A DNA stretch of 48,933 nucleotides, taken from the NCBI GenBank assembly GCA_040905045.1, contig JBBDSH010000032.1, positions 1 to 48,933 of the forward strand. Direction: 5' to 3'. The notes beneath the pieces are model-generated. The model did no database searches and had not been told where the DNA came from. It saw only the letters and a program-made list of their open reading frames with translations. Positions 25,995 to 35,100 of the stretch are shown in pieces. Made by a program: the position numbers and the translations under genes. This stretch comes from JBBDSH01 sp040905045. Its GTDB lineage: Bacteria; Pseudomonadota; Gammaproteobacteria; Eutrophobiales; Eutrophobiaceae. The stretch's first letter is position 1. Each line of letters begins with the position of its first letter.

Positions 25995-26043
25995 TGTCAA
26001 ACCTGTTATATTTCTGTCGGTCTCCCTGCGAAGGTACGCCTCA

Positions 26044-26814
26044 ATGTGTGAATTGCTCGGCCTCAATGCCAATGTCCCGACGGACATCTGTTTCAGTTTC
26101 ACCGGCCTGGTGCAACGCGGCGGTGCTACAGGTCCGCACCGGGACGGCTGGGGCATTAGTATGTATGACGGCAAGGCCAGCCGTTCCTTTCACGATCCCC
26201 GCGCCAGTGTTGCATCGGAGATCGCGGAACTGATTCAGCGCCATTCCATCAAGAGCAAGGTCATTATCAGTCATATCCGCAAGGCCAATCGCGGCAAGGT
26301 CTGTCTCGCCAATACCCATCCGTTTGAACGCAAGCTTTGGGGCGCCAGCTGGGTTTTCGCACACAACGGCCAGTTGCGCGGCGTCAAGAAGAAGAAACTG
26401 GACTTTTATACTCCCGTGGGAACGACGGACAGCGAGTATGCATTCTGCTGGATGCTGGAGCAGATCCGGAAAAAATTCAGAAAACCGCCGTCCGATCGGC
26501 GTCGCTTGTGGCGCTTCATTCGGAAACTTGCACAGGAGCTGGATGAACTGGGCGTGTTCAGTTTCCTTCTCAGCGATTCACAAGTCCTGTATGCCTATTG
26601 CAGTAATTATCTGTACTGGATTACGCGTCGTCATCCATTCGGCAAGGCGCGTCTGCTTGATACCGGTGCCATTGTCGATTTCAGCGGGGAGACCACTCCG
26701 AAAGATATCGTTACCGTGGTCACCTCACAGCCGCTGACCGACAATGAGGAATGGAACAGGATGGAGAAGGGTGAATTTCTTGTCTTCAAAAACGGCGACC
26801 CGCAGGAATTCTGA
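26044..26814 (+). CDS. Class II glutamine amidotransferase (YafJ-type)
   Basis: Ntn-hydrolase domain with the catalytic Cys2 exposed after removal of Met1 (MCELLGLNANVPTD). HRDGWGISMYDG, SHIRKANRGKVCLANTHPF, FAHNGQL and the GTTDSEYAF segment complete the glutaminase core. No synthetase domain is attached, so the acceptor of the ammonia is unknown; related proteins are annotated YafJ. ATG 26044 gives 256 residues and has AAGG nine nt upstream. The longer frame from 25951 is repeat-derived and would bury the cysteine, so it is rejected. Confidence 0.9.
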   Translation: MCELLGLNANVPTDICFSFTGLVQRGGATGPHRDGWGISMYDGKASRSFHDPRASVASEIAELIQRHSIKSKVIISHIRKANRGKVCLANTHPFERKLWGASWVFAHNGQLRGVKKKKLDFYTPVGTTDSEYAFCWMLEQIRKKFRKPPSDRRRLWRFIRKLAQELDELGVFSFLLSDSQVLYAYCSNYLYWITRRHPFGKARLLDTGAIVDFSGETTPKDIVTVVTSQPLTDNEEWNRMEKGEFLVFKNGDPQEF

Positions 26815-26820
26815 TTATTT

Positions 26821-26969
26821 AGCCACAGAGGTCACAGAGGGACACAGAGATAAAGAAGATTAAATGGATTGATCTTGTAAAGGTCGCAAAGGAATAAAAC
26901 ATGGAATTTCTGTCGCTTTTAGTGAGAATAACAACGTTTCTCTCCGTGAACTCTGTGCTCTATGTGGCT
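26821..26969. repeat. CACAGAGG-type inverted repeat between amidotransferase and receiver genes
   Basis: Left arm 26821-26852 (AGCCACAGAGGTCACAGAGG and onward) and right arm 26941-26969 (TCTCCGTGAACTCTGTGCTC and onward) are largely complementary, about 90 nt apart. Between them is a piece with a GTAAAGGTCGCAAAGGAAT unit (26877-26895) of the CGCAAAGG type. 26970-27113 has no gene; it holds the leader of the receiver gene, where I see no firm promoter. Confidence 0.65.
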
Positions 26970-27113
26970 GGAATTCTGTGACCGGGAGCAATTTATAGGC
27001 GGATATTCTATCGCAATCGGGGCAATACCGTCTAAAATGGTAATGGCAGCGGATTTTCAATGGCCGGTCGGCAAAGGCGGATAATCCGGTTCAATCCATT
27101 CGGGAGATGACTT

Positions 27114-27491
27114 ATGAAAAAAGTCCTGCTGGCGGAAGATAACGAGGATATGGTGGAATTGATCAAGCTGGTTCTGGGAGAATCCGGCTATGAACTGGTA
27201 GTAGCCGCCGATGGCGAGGAGGCAGTACGCTTGTCTCATGAACTCAATCCGGACCTGATTCTGATGGATATTCGTATACCAAAAAAGGATGGTTTTACGG
27301 CGACGCGTGAGTTACGGTCCGGGGGCTTCGAGAAGCCCATCGTGATACTGACCGGCTCGGAGAAGCAGGAAGACCGGGATCAGGCTGCGGAGGCCGGTTG
27401 TAATGACTACATTCTCAAGACCATGGACATGAAGGAGGTCAAGGATGTGCTCGATCGTTATCTGGCCGAGGCGGGCGGAGGGCTTGAGTGA
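27114..27491 (+). CDS. Stand-alone response-regulator receiver (CheY/DivK-like)
   Basis: A single receiver domain of 125 residues with no output domain. The acidic pair lies in LLAEDNED (Glu8, Asp9), the phospho-acceptor is Asp52 in LILMDIRIP, the switch Thr is in IVILTGSE, and the conserved Lys is in YILKTMD. It could relay phosphate to a partner or bind one directly. No histidine kinase is encoded nearby, so the partner cannot be guessed. Ribosome-binding site GGGAGATG lies upstream of ATG 27114. The end sits in a repeat hairpin shared with convergent acnA. Confidence 0.9.
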   Translation: MKKVLLAEDNEDMVELIKLVLGESGYELVVAADGEEAVRLSHELNPDLILMDIRIPKKDGFTATRELRSGGFEKPIVILTGSEKQEDRDQAAEAGCNDYILKTMDMKEVKDVLDRYLAEAGGGLE

Positions 27492-27591
27492 GGCGCGAGG
27501 AGTAAGGAGTGAGGTGTATCAATATTTGATATGCTGCCAACCGATGGGTCGGTGTTTAACAGCACCCCTTACCCCTCACACCTCACGAATC
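27486..27591. repeat. Paired GTGAGG repeat between receiver gene and acnA (convergent)
   Basis: Purine arm 27486-27516 (units GAGTGAGGCGCGAGGAGTAAG) and pyrimidine arm 27563-27591 (CACCCCTTACCCCTCACACC), mostly complementary with a 46-nt loop. The two arms overlap the last bases of the receiver gene and acnA, so it could serve both strands as a terminator. Confidence 0.75.
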
Positions 27592-30337
27592 AAGCTGCCA
27601 ATTGCCGCAACACATACGGCAGAATGCCGCCGTTGTTGTAATAGTCCCATTCCTTCGGCGTATCGACGCGCACACGGGCAGTGAACCGGATTGGTTTTCC
27701 GTCCTCGGGTGTGGCTGTCACGGTGACTTCTTTGGCACCGGTCTCCAGGCCATCGATATCATAGGACTCCTTGCCGGTCAGCCCCAGTGATTCGGCGTTT
27801 TCTTCCGGTTGAAATGTCAGCGGCAGGACGCCCATGCCCACCAGGTTGGAGCGATGGATGCGTTCAAAGCTTTCGGCGATCACCGTGCGCACACCCAGCA
27901 ACAGCGTACCCTTGGCGGCCCAGTCGCGGGATGAGCCGGTACCGTATTCCTTGCCGGCCACCACCAGCAATGGTGTGTTGTTCTCCTGATATTTCATGGC
28001 GGCATCGAAAATGGTCATTTGTTCACCACCGGGCTGCCAGGTGGTCCAGCCGCCCTCGGTGCCCGGCGCCAGCAGATTGCGCAGGCGGATGTTGGCAAAG
28101 GTGCCGCGCATCATCACTTCATGATTGCCGCGCCGGGAGCCGTAGGAATTAAAATCCCTGGGTTCCACGTCGTGTTCAATCAGGTATTGCCCGGCGGGGC
28201 TGTCCGGCTTGATGGCGCCGGCCGGTGAAATATGGTCCGTGGTGATACTGTCCCCCAGCAGGGCCAGTACCCGCGCGCCCTTGATGGGTTCGATGGCTCC
28301 CGGCTCCGGTTTCATGCCTTTGAAATAAGGCGGATTCTGGACATACGTGGAGGCGTCGTTCCACTCATAGCGATCCGACTCCGGCACCTTCATACCTGCC
28401 CAGTTACTGTCACCGGCAAAGACATTTTCGTAACTCTGCCGGAACATGGCCGCATCGACGGTGCCGGCGATAGTCTCGTTGATTTCTTTCTGATGCGGCC
28501 ACAGATCCTTGAAATAGACCGGTTTGCCTTTTTTATCGGTGCCCAGAGGTTCATTCAGGATATCGAGATTGACCGTTCCGGCAATGGCGTAGGCAACCAC
28601 CAGTGGCGGCGATGCCAGGAAATTCATTTTGACTTCCGGGTGCACGCGGCCTTCGAAATTGCGATTGCCGGAGAGCACCGAGGAAACAATGAGATCGCCC
28701 TCATTAATGGCCTCGCTGATGGCTTTGGGTAACGGTCCTGAATTACCGATACAGGTGGTGCAGCCATAGCCTACAAGGTTGAATCCCATTTCATCCAGGT
28801 ACCGAGTCAGTCCGGACTTTTCCAGGTATTCACTGACCACCAGTGAACCCGGTGCCAGACTGGTTTTCACCCAGGGCTTGACCTTCAGGCCCCGTTCGCG
28901 GGCTTTCTTCGCCACCAGCCCGGCGCCAATCATGACGGATGGATTGGAGGTGTTGGTGCAGGAAGTAATGGCGGCAATAACCACGGCGCCGTCATCAAGA
29001 TTGTATTCGTGACCGTTCTCATCCCGGACCGGGATGCTGCCGGTTCTCTCCGAGATACTGGCATCGATGCCGGTGCCGCCGCCTTCGCCCTCCAGTCTTG
29101 AGATCTCCCTGTTGTTTGCCGGCGAACCTTCACGGGCGCACTGCATCTCGTGCAGATGCTGGCCGATGATAGTATGTGCCTGCTTCAGGACGATACGATC
29201 CTGGGGCCGTTTGGGACCGGCCAGGCTGGGTTCCACTGTGCCCATGTCCAGGCTCAGGGTGTCGGAATAGGCCGCCTCGCTGTCGCCGGCCTGCCGCCAC
29301 ATGCCCTGTTCGCGGGCATAGGCCTCGACCAGCGCGATTTGTTCTTCATCCCGGCCCGAAAGCCGCAGGTAGTTGATGGTTTCGACATCAATGGGAAAGA
29401 TGCCGCAAGTGGCGCCGTACTCCGGCGCCATGTTGGCTATGGTGGCGCGGTCGGCCAGGGGCAGGTGATCCAGGCCGTCACCATGGAATTCCACAAATTT
29501 GCCCACTACGCCTTTCTCGCGCAGCATCTGCGTCACTGTCAGGACCAGATCGGTGGCCGTAGCGCCTTCCGGCAGTTGTCCGCTGAGTCTGAAGCCGACA
29601 ACCTGGGGGATGAGCATGGTGATTGGCTGACCCAGCATGGCCGCCTCGGCCTCAATGCCGCCCACACCCCAGCCCAGGACACCCAGGCCGTTGATCATGG
29701 TGGTATGGGAATCGGTGCCCACCAGGGTATCCGGGTAGGCTTGCAGTTTGCCGTCGGCTTCCTTGGTAAATACCGTACGGGCGAGATATTCGAGATTGAC
29801 CTGATGACAGATGCCGGTATCAGGCGGCACCACCTTGAAGTTGGAGAAGGCCTGCTGACCCCAGCGCAGGAATTCATAGCGTTCCTGATTGCGCTCGAAT
29901 TCGATGTCCGCGTTCTTGTGGGAGGCGTCGCCGCTGCCGAAGAAATCCACCTGTACGGAGTGGTCGATAACCAGTTCCGCCGGGGAGAGGGGATTGATTT
30001 TATTGGGATCACCGCCCAGCTGGTTCATGGCATCGCGCATGGCCGCCAGATCGACAACGGCCGGGACACCGGTGAAATCCTGCATCAGGACACGGGCCGG
30101 TGTGAAAGCGATTTCCTGGTTCGGTTGGGCCTTGGCGTCCCATTGAGCCATGGCGGTGATATCGTCCGCCGTGATGTTGACGCCGTCTTCGTGACGCAGC
30201 AGGTTTTCCAGCAGGATTTTCAGGGAAAAGGGCAACCGTGAGACCTTGAAACGGTCTTCCAGGGCATTCAGTGCGAATATTTCGTAATTCTTGTTATTGA
30301 CGCTGAGCGTGGTTTTCGCGGCAAGACTGTCTTTCAT
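27590..30337 (-). CDS. acnA: Aconitate hydratase A
   Basis: TCA-cycle isomerase of citrate and isocitrate with a [4Fe-4S] cluster; members of this group can also bind mRNA when the cluster is lost. The three cluster cysteines lie in TSCTNTSNPSVM (around residue 460) and GCTTCIGNSG (around 525-530). Also SRDWAAKGTLLLGV and SDSHTTM-type segments (GTDSHTTMINGLGV). Start ATG 30337, chosen for GGAG seven nt upstream; a TTG six codons earlier is less likely. 915 residues, usual for AcnA. Confidence 0.97.
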   Translation of the reverse strand: MKDSLAAKTTLSVNNKNYEIFALNALEDRFKVSRLPFSLKILLENLLRHEDGVNITADDITAMAQWDAKAQPNQEIAFTPARVLMQDFTGVPAVVDLAAMRDAMNQLGGDPNKINPLSPAELVIDHSVQVDFFGSGDASHKNADIEFERNQERYEFLRWGQQAFSNFKVVPPDTGICHQVNLEYLARTVFTKEADGKLQAYPDTLVGTDSHTTMINGLGVLGWGVGGIEAEAAMLGQPITMLIPQVVGFRLSGQLPEGATATDLVLTVTQMLREKGVVGKFVEFHGDGLDHLPLADRATIANMAPEYGATCGIFPIDVETINYLRLSGRDEEQIALVEAYAREQGMWRQAGDSEAAYSDTLSLDMGTVEPSLAGPKRPQDRIVLKQAHTIIGQHLHEMQCAREGSPANNREISRLEGEGGGTGIDASISERTGSIPVRDENGHEYNLDDGAVVIAAITSCTNTSNPSVMIGAGLVAKKARERGLKVKPWVKTSLAPGSLVVSEYLEKSGLTRYLDEMGFNLVGYGCTTCIGNSGPLPKAISEAINEGDLIVSSVLSGNRNFEGRVHPEVKMNFLASPPLVVAYAIAGTVNLDILNEPLGTDKKGKPVYFKDLWPHQKEINETIAGTVDAAMFRQSYENVFAGDSNWAGMKVPESDRYEWNDASTYVQNPPYFKGMKPEPGAIEPIKGARVLALLGDSITTDHISPAGAIKPDSPAGQYLIEHDVEPRDFNSYGSRRGNHEVMMRGTFANIRLRNLLAPGTEGGWTTWQPGGEQMTIFDAAMKYQENNTPLLVVAGKEYGTGSSRDWAAKGTLLLGVRTVIAESFERIHRSNLVGMGVLPLTFQPEENAESLGLTGKESYDIDGLETGAKEVTVTATPEDGKPIRFTARVRVDTPKEWDYYNNGGILPYVLRQLAA

Positions 30338-30375
30338 CGACGACTCCGTTTTCAAGTGATTACATCAGGCGCGCT

Positions 30376-30405
30376 ATTATGCAATATTTGGGCCCTAAGT
30401 GACAG
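30376..30405 (-). promoter_or_regulatory. Possible acnA sigma-70 promoter
   Basis: On the minus strand, CTGTCA (30405-30400) is separated by 18 nt from CATAAT (30381-30376). These resemble -35 and -10 hexamers, about 40 nt before the acnA start. The -35 match is mediocre, so this is only a candidate. Confidence 0.35.
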
Positions 30406-30410
30406 TCCTA

Positions 30411-30600
30411 GAGTAAGGTGTGAGGGGTCAGGGAGGAGTAAGGAGTGAGGGGTGGGGTGAAACAACACTCCGTCATACCGAGAATGGCGAAGCCGTTATC
30501 CGGTATCCATATTGCCGTTTATCGAAGTCTGGATGCCGGACAACTACAGTGTGGTTTCGTACAGGACGGTATCTCCTCACTCCTTACCCCTCACTCCTTT
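30411..30600. repeat. Paired GTGAGG repeat with inserted palindrome, upstream of acnA
   Basis: Purine arm 30411-30459 and pyrimidine arm 30572-30599 (CTCCTCACTCCTTACCCCTC) enclose about 112 nt. Within them sits a separate unit, 30471-30540: CCGTCATACCG near the left and an inverted pair CCGGTATCCA (30500-30509) / TGGATGCCGG (30530-30539) with one mismatch. This inner unit resembles the widespread proteobacterial GGATACCGG-type repeats. It separates acnA from the mnmA stop and holds no gene. Confidence 0.65.
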
Positions 30601-30603
30601 CTC

Positions 30604-31683
30604 TTAACGAAAGGTGGACTCTATGACACCGCCGCCCAGGCAGATGTCATCGTCATAGAGTACCGAGTACTGACCGGGCGTGACGGCGCGTTGCGCTGAA
30701 TCGAAAAGAAGGCGATAAGCAGAACCCTCTGTCTCCTCAACCCGGCAGGACTGATCCGCCTGGCGGTAACGGGTCTTCGCGGCGTAACGTCCCGGCAGGG
30801 CCGGCGGAGCATCCGCTATCCAGTGCATGCCGGACATGAGCAGACCATGACTGAACAGTAGCGGATTATCGTGCCCCTGGGCGACATAGAGGATATTCTT
30901 TACCAGATCCTTGTCGAACACATACCAAGGTTCGTCGGGATAACCTTGCACGCCGCCGATTCCCAGCCCCCGGCGCTGGCCGAGAGTGTAAAAGATGACG
31001 CCGTCGTGTTCACCGACCAGGCGCCCGTCGGAGGTCCGGATTTCGCCCTTTTGAGGTGGGATATAACGCCCCAGGAAATCGCGGAAGGATTGCTCGCCGA
31101 TGAAGCAGATACCGGTACTGTCTTTTTTATCATGCGTGACCAGACCAGCCTGTCTTGCCGTATCCCGGACCCGTGATTTGCTCCATTCACCCAGCGGGAA
31201 CAGGGACAGTGATAATTGTTTTTGTGTCAGCCGGCAAAGGAAATAGCTCTGATCCTTGTTGCCGTCCACACCCTTTTTCAGGATATACCTGCCGTCCGAA
31301 CAATCAATACGGGCGTAATGACCGGTAGCAATCCTGTCAGCACCAAGCTTCAGAGCTTCATCAAGAAAAGCTCTGAACTTGACTTCCTGGTTGCAGAGTA
31401 CATCCGGATTTGGTGTGCGACCGTTGCGATACTCATCAAGAAAGTTGCTGAAAACGGAATCCCAATACTCACTGGAAAGATCCACGGTATTAAGCGGTAT
31501 CTGCAGCCGTTCGCAGACCCGCATGGCATCTTCCACGTCACCTTCCCACATACAATTGCCGTTTGTTCCGGTTTCATTCCAGTTCTTCATGAACAGCGCT
31601 TCCACCTCATAGCCCTGTTGTTTCAGGAGCATGGCGGTTACGGAAGAATCCACGCCTCCCGACAGACCGACTATAACTTTCAC
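30604..31683 (-). CDS. mnmA: tRNA-specific 2-thiouridylase MnmA
   Basis: Adds sulfur to U34 of tRNA Lys/Glu/Gln after activation with ATP. The PP-loop is VGLSGGVDSSVTAM at the N terminus. The two catalytic cysteines are Cys97 (NPDVLCNQEVKF) and Cys193 (STGICFIGE), matching E. coli positions 102 and 199. GHYARI and the C-terminal SEATFR-like beta-barrel are present. It is 13 nt downstream of the nudix gene. The group rng-yhdP-nudix-mnmA is tightly spaced and may be one transcript. Confidence 0.97.
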   Translation of the reverse strand: MKVIVGLSGGVDSSVTAMLLKQQGYEVEALFMKNWNETGTNGNCMWEGDVEDAMRVCERLQIPLNTVDLSSEYWDSVFSNFLDEYRNGRTPNPDVLCNQEVKFRAFLDEALKLGADRIATGHYARIDCSDGRYILKKGVDGNKDQSYFLCRLTQKQLSLSLFPLGEWSKSRVRDTARQAGLVTHDKKDSTGICFIGEQSFRDFLGRYIPPQKGEIRTSDGRLVGEHDGVIFYTLGQRRGLGIGGVQGYPDEPWYVFDKDLVKNILYVAQGHDNPLLFSHGLLMSGMHWIADAPPALPGRYAAKTRYRQADQSCRVEETEGSAYRLLFDSAQRAVTPGQYSVLYDDDICLGGGVIESTFR

Positions 31684-31696
31684 AATAGATTCCAGA

Positions 31697-32149
31697 TTAC
31701 AGAAGTGAATGATCCAGTATATTCAGGGAATACTGCTTCCCTGACAGGTAATCGTCAATGCATTTCAGAACCAGGGGACTGCGTAACTTGTCATTCTTCT
31801 CGACAATTTCCTCGCGTGACAACCATGTGGTACGGATAATTCCTTCATCCAGCAGTCGTCCAGGTTCCGGTTCGAGACAGGTGCCGGCAAAACAAAACCT
31901 CAGGTAGGTAATATCGTTCACAAAGCGATTGGGGTAGAGGTAGATGCCGACCAGCACCTCGGGCTGGAAATGTCGTGCCGTCTCTTCCAGGACTTCGCGC
32001 TTCACCGCGTCCAGCAGGTGCTCGTCTTTTTCCAGATGCCCGGCCGGCTGGTTAAAGACAATATGATCGTCGGCTTTTTCCTCCACCAGAAGAAAGCGGT
32101 TTTCCTTTCTGATAATCGCCGCGACAGTGACATTGGGTTTCCATTGCAT
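31697..32149 (-). CDS. NUDIX hydrolase (NudJ-like phosphatase)
   Basis: 150-residue single-domain protein. Nudix box G37-x5-E43-x7-R51E-x-x-E55E runs GHLEKDEHLLDAVKREVLEE, with Ala where the consensus has the last Gly. The order nudix-mnmA matches nudJ-mnmA in E. coli, and the N-terminal WKPNVTVAAI is like NudJ, which acts on HMP-PP and nucleoside di- and triphosphates. I therefore favour the NudJ group, but substrate is not proven. Confidence 0.85.
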   Translation of the reverse strand: MQWKPNVTVAAIIRKENRFLLVEEKADDHIVFNQPAGHLEKDEHLLDAVKREVLEETARHFQPEVLVGIYLYPNRFVNDITYLRFCFAGTCLEPEPGRLLDEGIIRTTWLSREEIVEKNDKLRSPLVLKCIDDYLSGKQYSLNILDHSLL

Positions 32150-32185
32150 GGGCGTACAACCAATAAACTGGAATGGTGGCCTTGT

Positions 32186-35100
32186 TTAGCCGCTGGCTTC
32201 CTGTGTCGGATTGATTTTTTCGACAACGGGATCTTCCCAGCTGCCGGTGATTGTGTACTGATAGCGCAGCAGACTGTCAATATTGGTTCGCAGGGACTCA
32301 AACATTTCTCCGGCAATATAAAAAATAGCACCGATACCGATACCGACAGGACCGAATATGGCTCCGGCAATGGGCAGGCTTTCCGATACCTGTGGCGTCA
32401 CAGTTACCCTCTGATCGTAATCCTTCTCGGAAAGCCCGGTTCGACCGCTGATGGTGACATCCACGGCAGGACCGCGCATGAATAGATCATTGGTATATGC
32501 ATTACCGTTGGTTACGACAAAATTGCCTTCAATGATATCAAATGCCAGGCCCTTGCTGAAAAGATCCCGAAAATCCAGGGTCAGCCGGCGCGGCAGAGCC
32601 TGTACGCTCAGCAGACCGAACAGCCTGCCCGCCGCAGGTTCCACGTTCAGTAATTGCCCTTTTCTTACCTGCATGCTGATATTACCGTTCAGCTTTTCCA
32701 GTGAAAACTGCATGGGTGTACCATCCCAGTCAGCCTGGATGAGAAGGTTTGTCTCGCCATTCTTGATAGTAGTGACATCATAACCGAAGGTTTTGAGCAT
32801 GGTATCGATCTTGTCGGCATGGACTTCTATGGAAAAGCTGGATCGAACAGTGTTTCCGGTCGAAGCCCATTTCCCTTCGCCATGTATGGTCAGGCCGGGT
32901 TTCAGGAATGTGATCGTGTCGAATGCCATCCCTTCATTGGAAGGGGACGCCGCCAGTTCCAGTGCCCCGAGTTCCTTGCCGTCGTATCTGAAATCCTTAA
33001 TGTCGGCCCTGAGGGCGGGCAGAGCGTGCGGGTTCAGTTCCGTGTGCCGGTCCTGCTCAATACGCTGAAGATGAAGTCTTTCCAGATCGATTGAAGCCAA
33101 AGTATTCCGTGTTACAGGGTCAGGTAGAATGATGCGTCCGGCAATCGCCTCGCTGTCTGTATCCAGTATCCATGTATCATTGGAATCGCGTATACTCAGC
33201 TTGACGCCGGAAAAGTGCTGGCTGAGAAGGTGAAGATTGGCAATATCCAGATCGATATACAGTGGAAGTTCAGATTGTTCTGCGCTGTTCCTGTCCGTTT
33301 CTTGAAGAAAATCCCACCATTCCGATACCGACAGGGAATTTATATCTCCACTGATATACATACCATCCGATGTGGATGTTTTGGGGCCGGATCCGAAATG
33401 GAAATGGGCGTCTTGTAAAGTGGATATACCGTCCTCTACAGAGAGCATCAACTCCGCGGACAGGTCATCACCGTATGTTAACTGAATAACCGGCGGCACG
33501 GAATCATCCAGTCTTCGGAATACACGTAGAGGTTTCTCCGAGCCCGGTATTTTTCCGAGGGGTTCCGGTAATGCGATAGCCATTCCTTTAAGGTCGGATT
33601 CCAGTACTATTGATCGCTGCAGTTTCTGCTCACCGGCCGGCTTGTGATATTGAAGAGTCGCCTCCCATTGCAGGCTGCCCGATAGCTTGTCCAGAATAAG
33701 CTGTTTCTGCAAGGGCGATTCAGGCAAGTAATACTGGATTTGATCGGCCACAAATAAATTGTCAGCTTCTCCGGAGAGAGTGATGGTGGTATTGGAGACC
33801 TCGCCCACCTTGGATCCGTCTGCCCTGAGAGTTACAGGTCTGCCATTGAAGGTGGCGGTAAGACCGGAACCCGAGAATGAACCGCCGGTAAAGTCTATAG
33901 AGCCGGAAAGGTCATTCAATTCAATCCGACTGATATCGGACTTCAGGGTAACGCCGTCAAATTCGATGTTGCCGCTTATATCCGGTTTTGCATCAGGTGT
34001 CTTGAATGGAATTTCCATGTCCAGATTCAGAGTAAAATGACCATCTGAAAGCGCCTTGTTCAGTTCACGCAGGTTGATGTCTTCTATCAGGGGGCTATGG
34101 CCCGTAAATGTTTTCAGGTCTTCAATATTTCCGATAACTTTCCCGTCAACAAAAATATTCTTTTGCTTCTGAAATAAATCCGGGATGAACACGCGCCCAT
34201 TATCGAAGGTGGCATCATAGACCTTCCCCTGGTTTATATGGGCGGATAACTCCATTGCATTGATAACAACTTCTGTATTGAGGTTATCGACTATGGGCCA
34301 TTGGTCGGAGTATTCGTAGACGCCATTATCAATATTCGCAATCAGCTTGAACCGGCCGTTACTTTCCCGGTACGGAAAATCGGACAGATAACCGCGTATC
34401 AGGGCGCTGGCGGATATGAGGTTGCCTCCAAGCACGGTTTTCTCCATCCATGGACGCATCTTGAATCCGGGCGTGTAGGGCACATATGTTCTCAGCTTTT
34501 CCAGGTCCGCCTGTCCCATTTCGACGACCATGTCCAGGAAAGGGGATGCTGTCTGATCGAACAGTGCGGTCCCCGTCACTCTTGTCGTAATCTCGCTGTT
34601 GGTCAGGCTCAACAAGGGACTATGTATTGAAAATCCGTCGGCATTTCTTTGCCATTCCAGGTTGCCGTTGATTGCAGTGATTGGAATAGCCTCGTTTTGT
34701 ACGGCAGGCAGGTGTAATTTTGCCGTATCATCCCGAAAGTTGATAATACCGTTATCCAGAGTTCCTGTAGTATGCCCCGAGAGTTCAATGATACGGACTC
34801 CATTCTCGCCTGACCGCGCGGAAAACTTGTTAAAGCGGATGTCGTAGCCAAAGTACTGTGCTGTCGCGGCTTCAGGTTGATAATGAATTTCACCGTCAAT
34901 CAGGTCGCCCCGCATATCCATATCCTTGATGACAGAGCGGGTTCTTTCAGGGAGCAACGACAGGTTGCCCAGCAAAGGTACAAGATCTTCCAGTTTAAGA
35001 TAACTGAAGCGGGCGGAATATTTATAATTATTTCCATCTGCCACGGGTTCCGCCGTTATTTCAAGCCTGGATTCCGGCCAGCCACCGTATTCTGTCATTA

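Noticed and set aside
29150..30241. 363-codon plus-strand open frame opposite acnA
   Set aside because: Antisense of a well-conserved aconitase; no family motifs.
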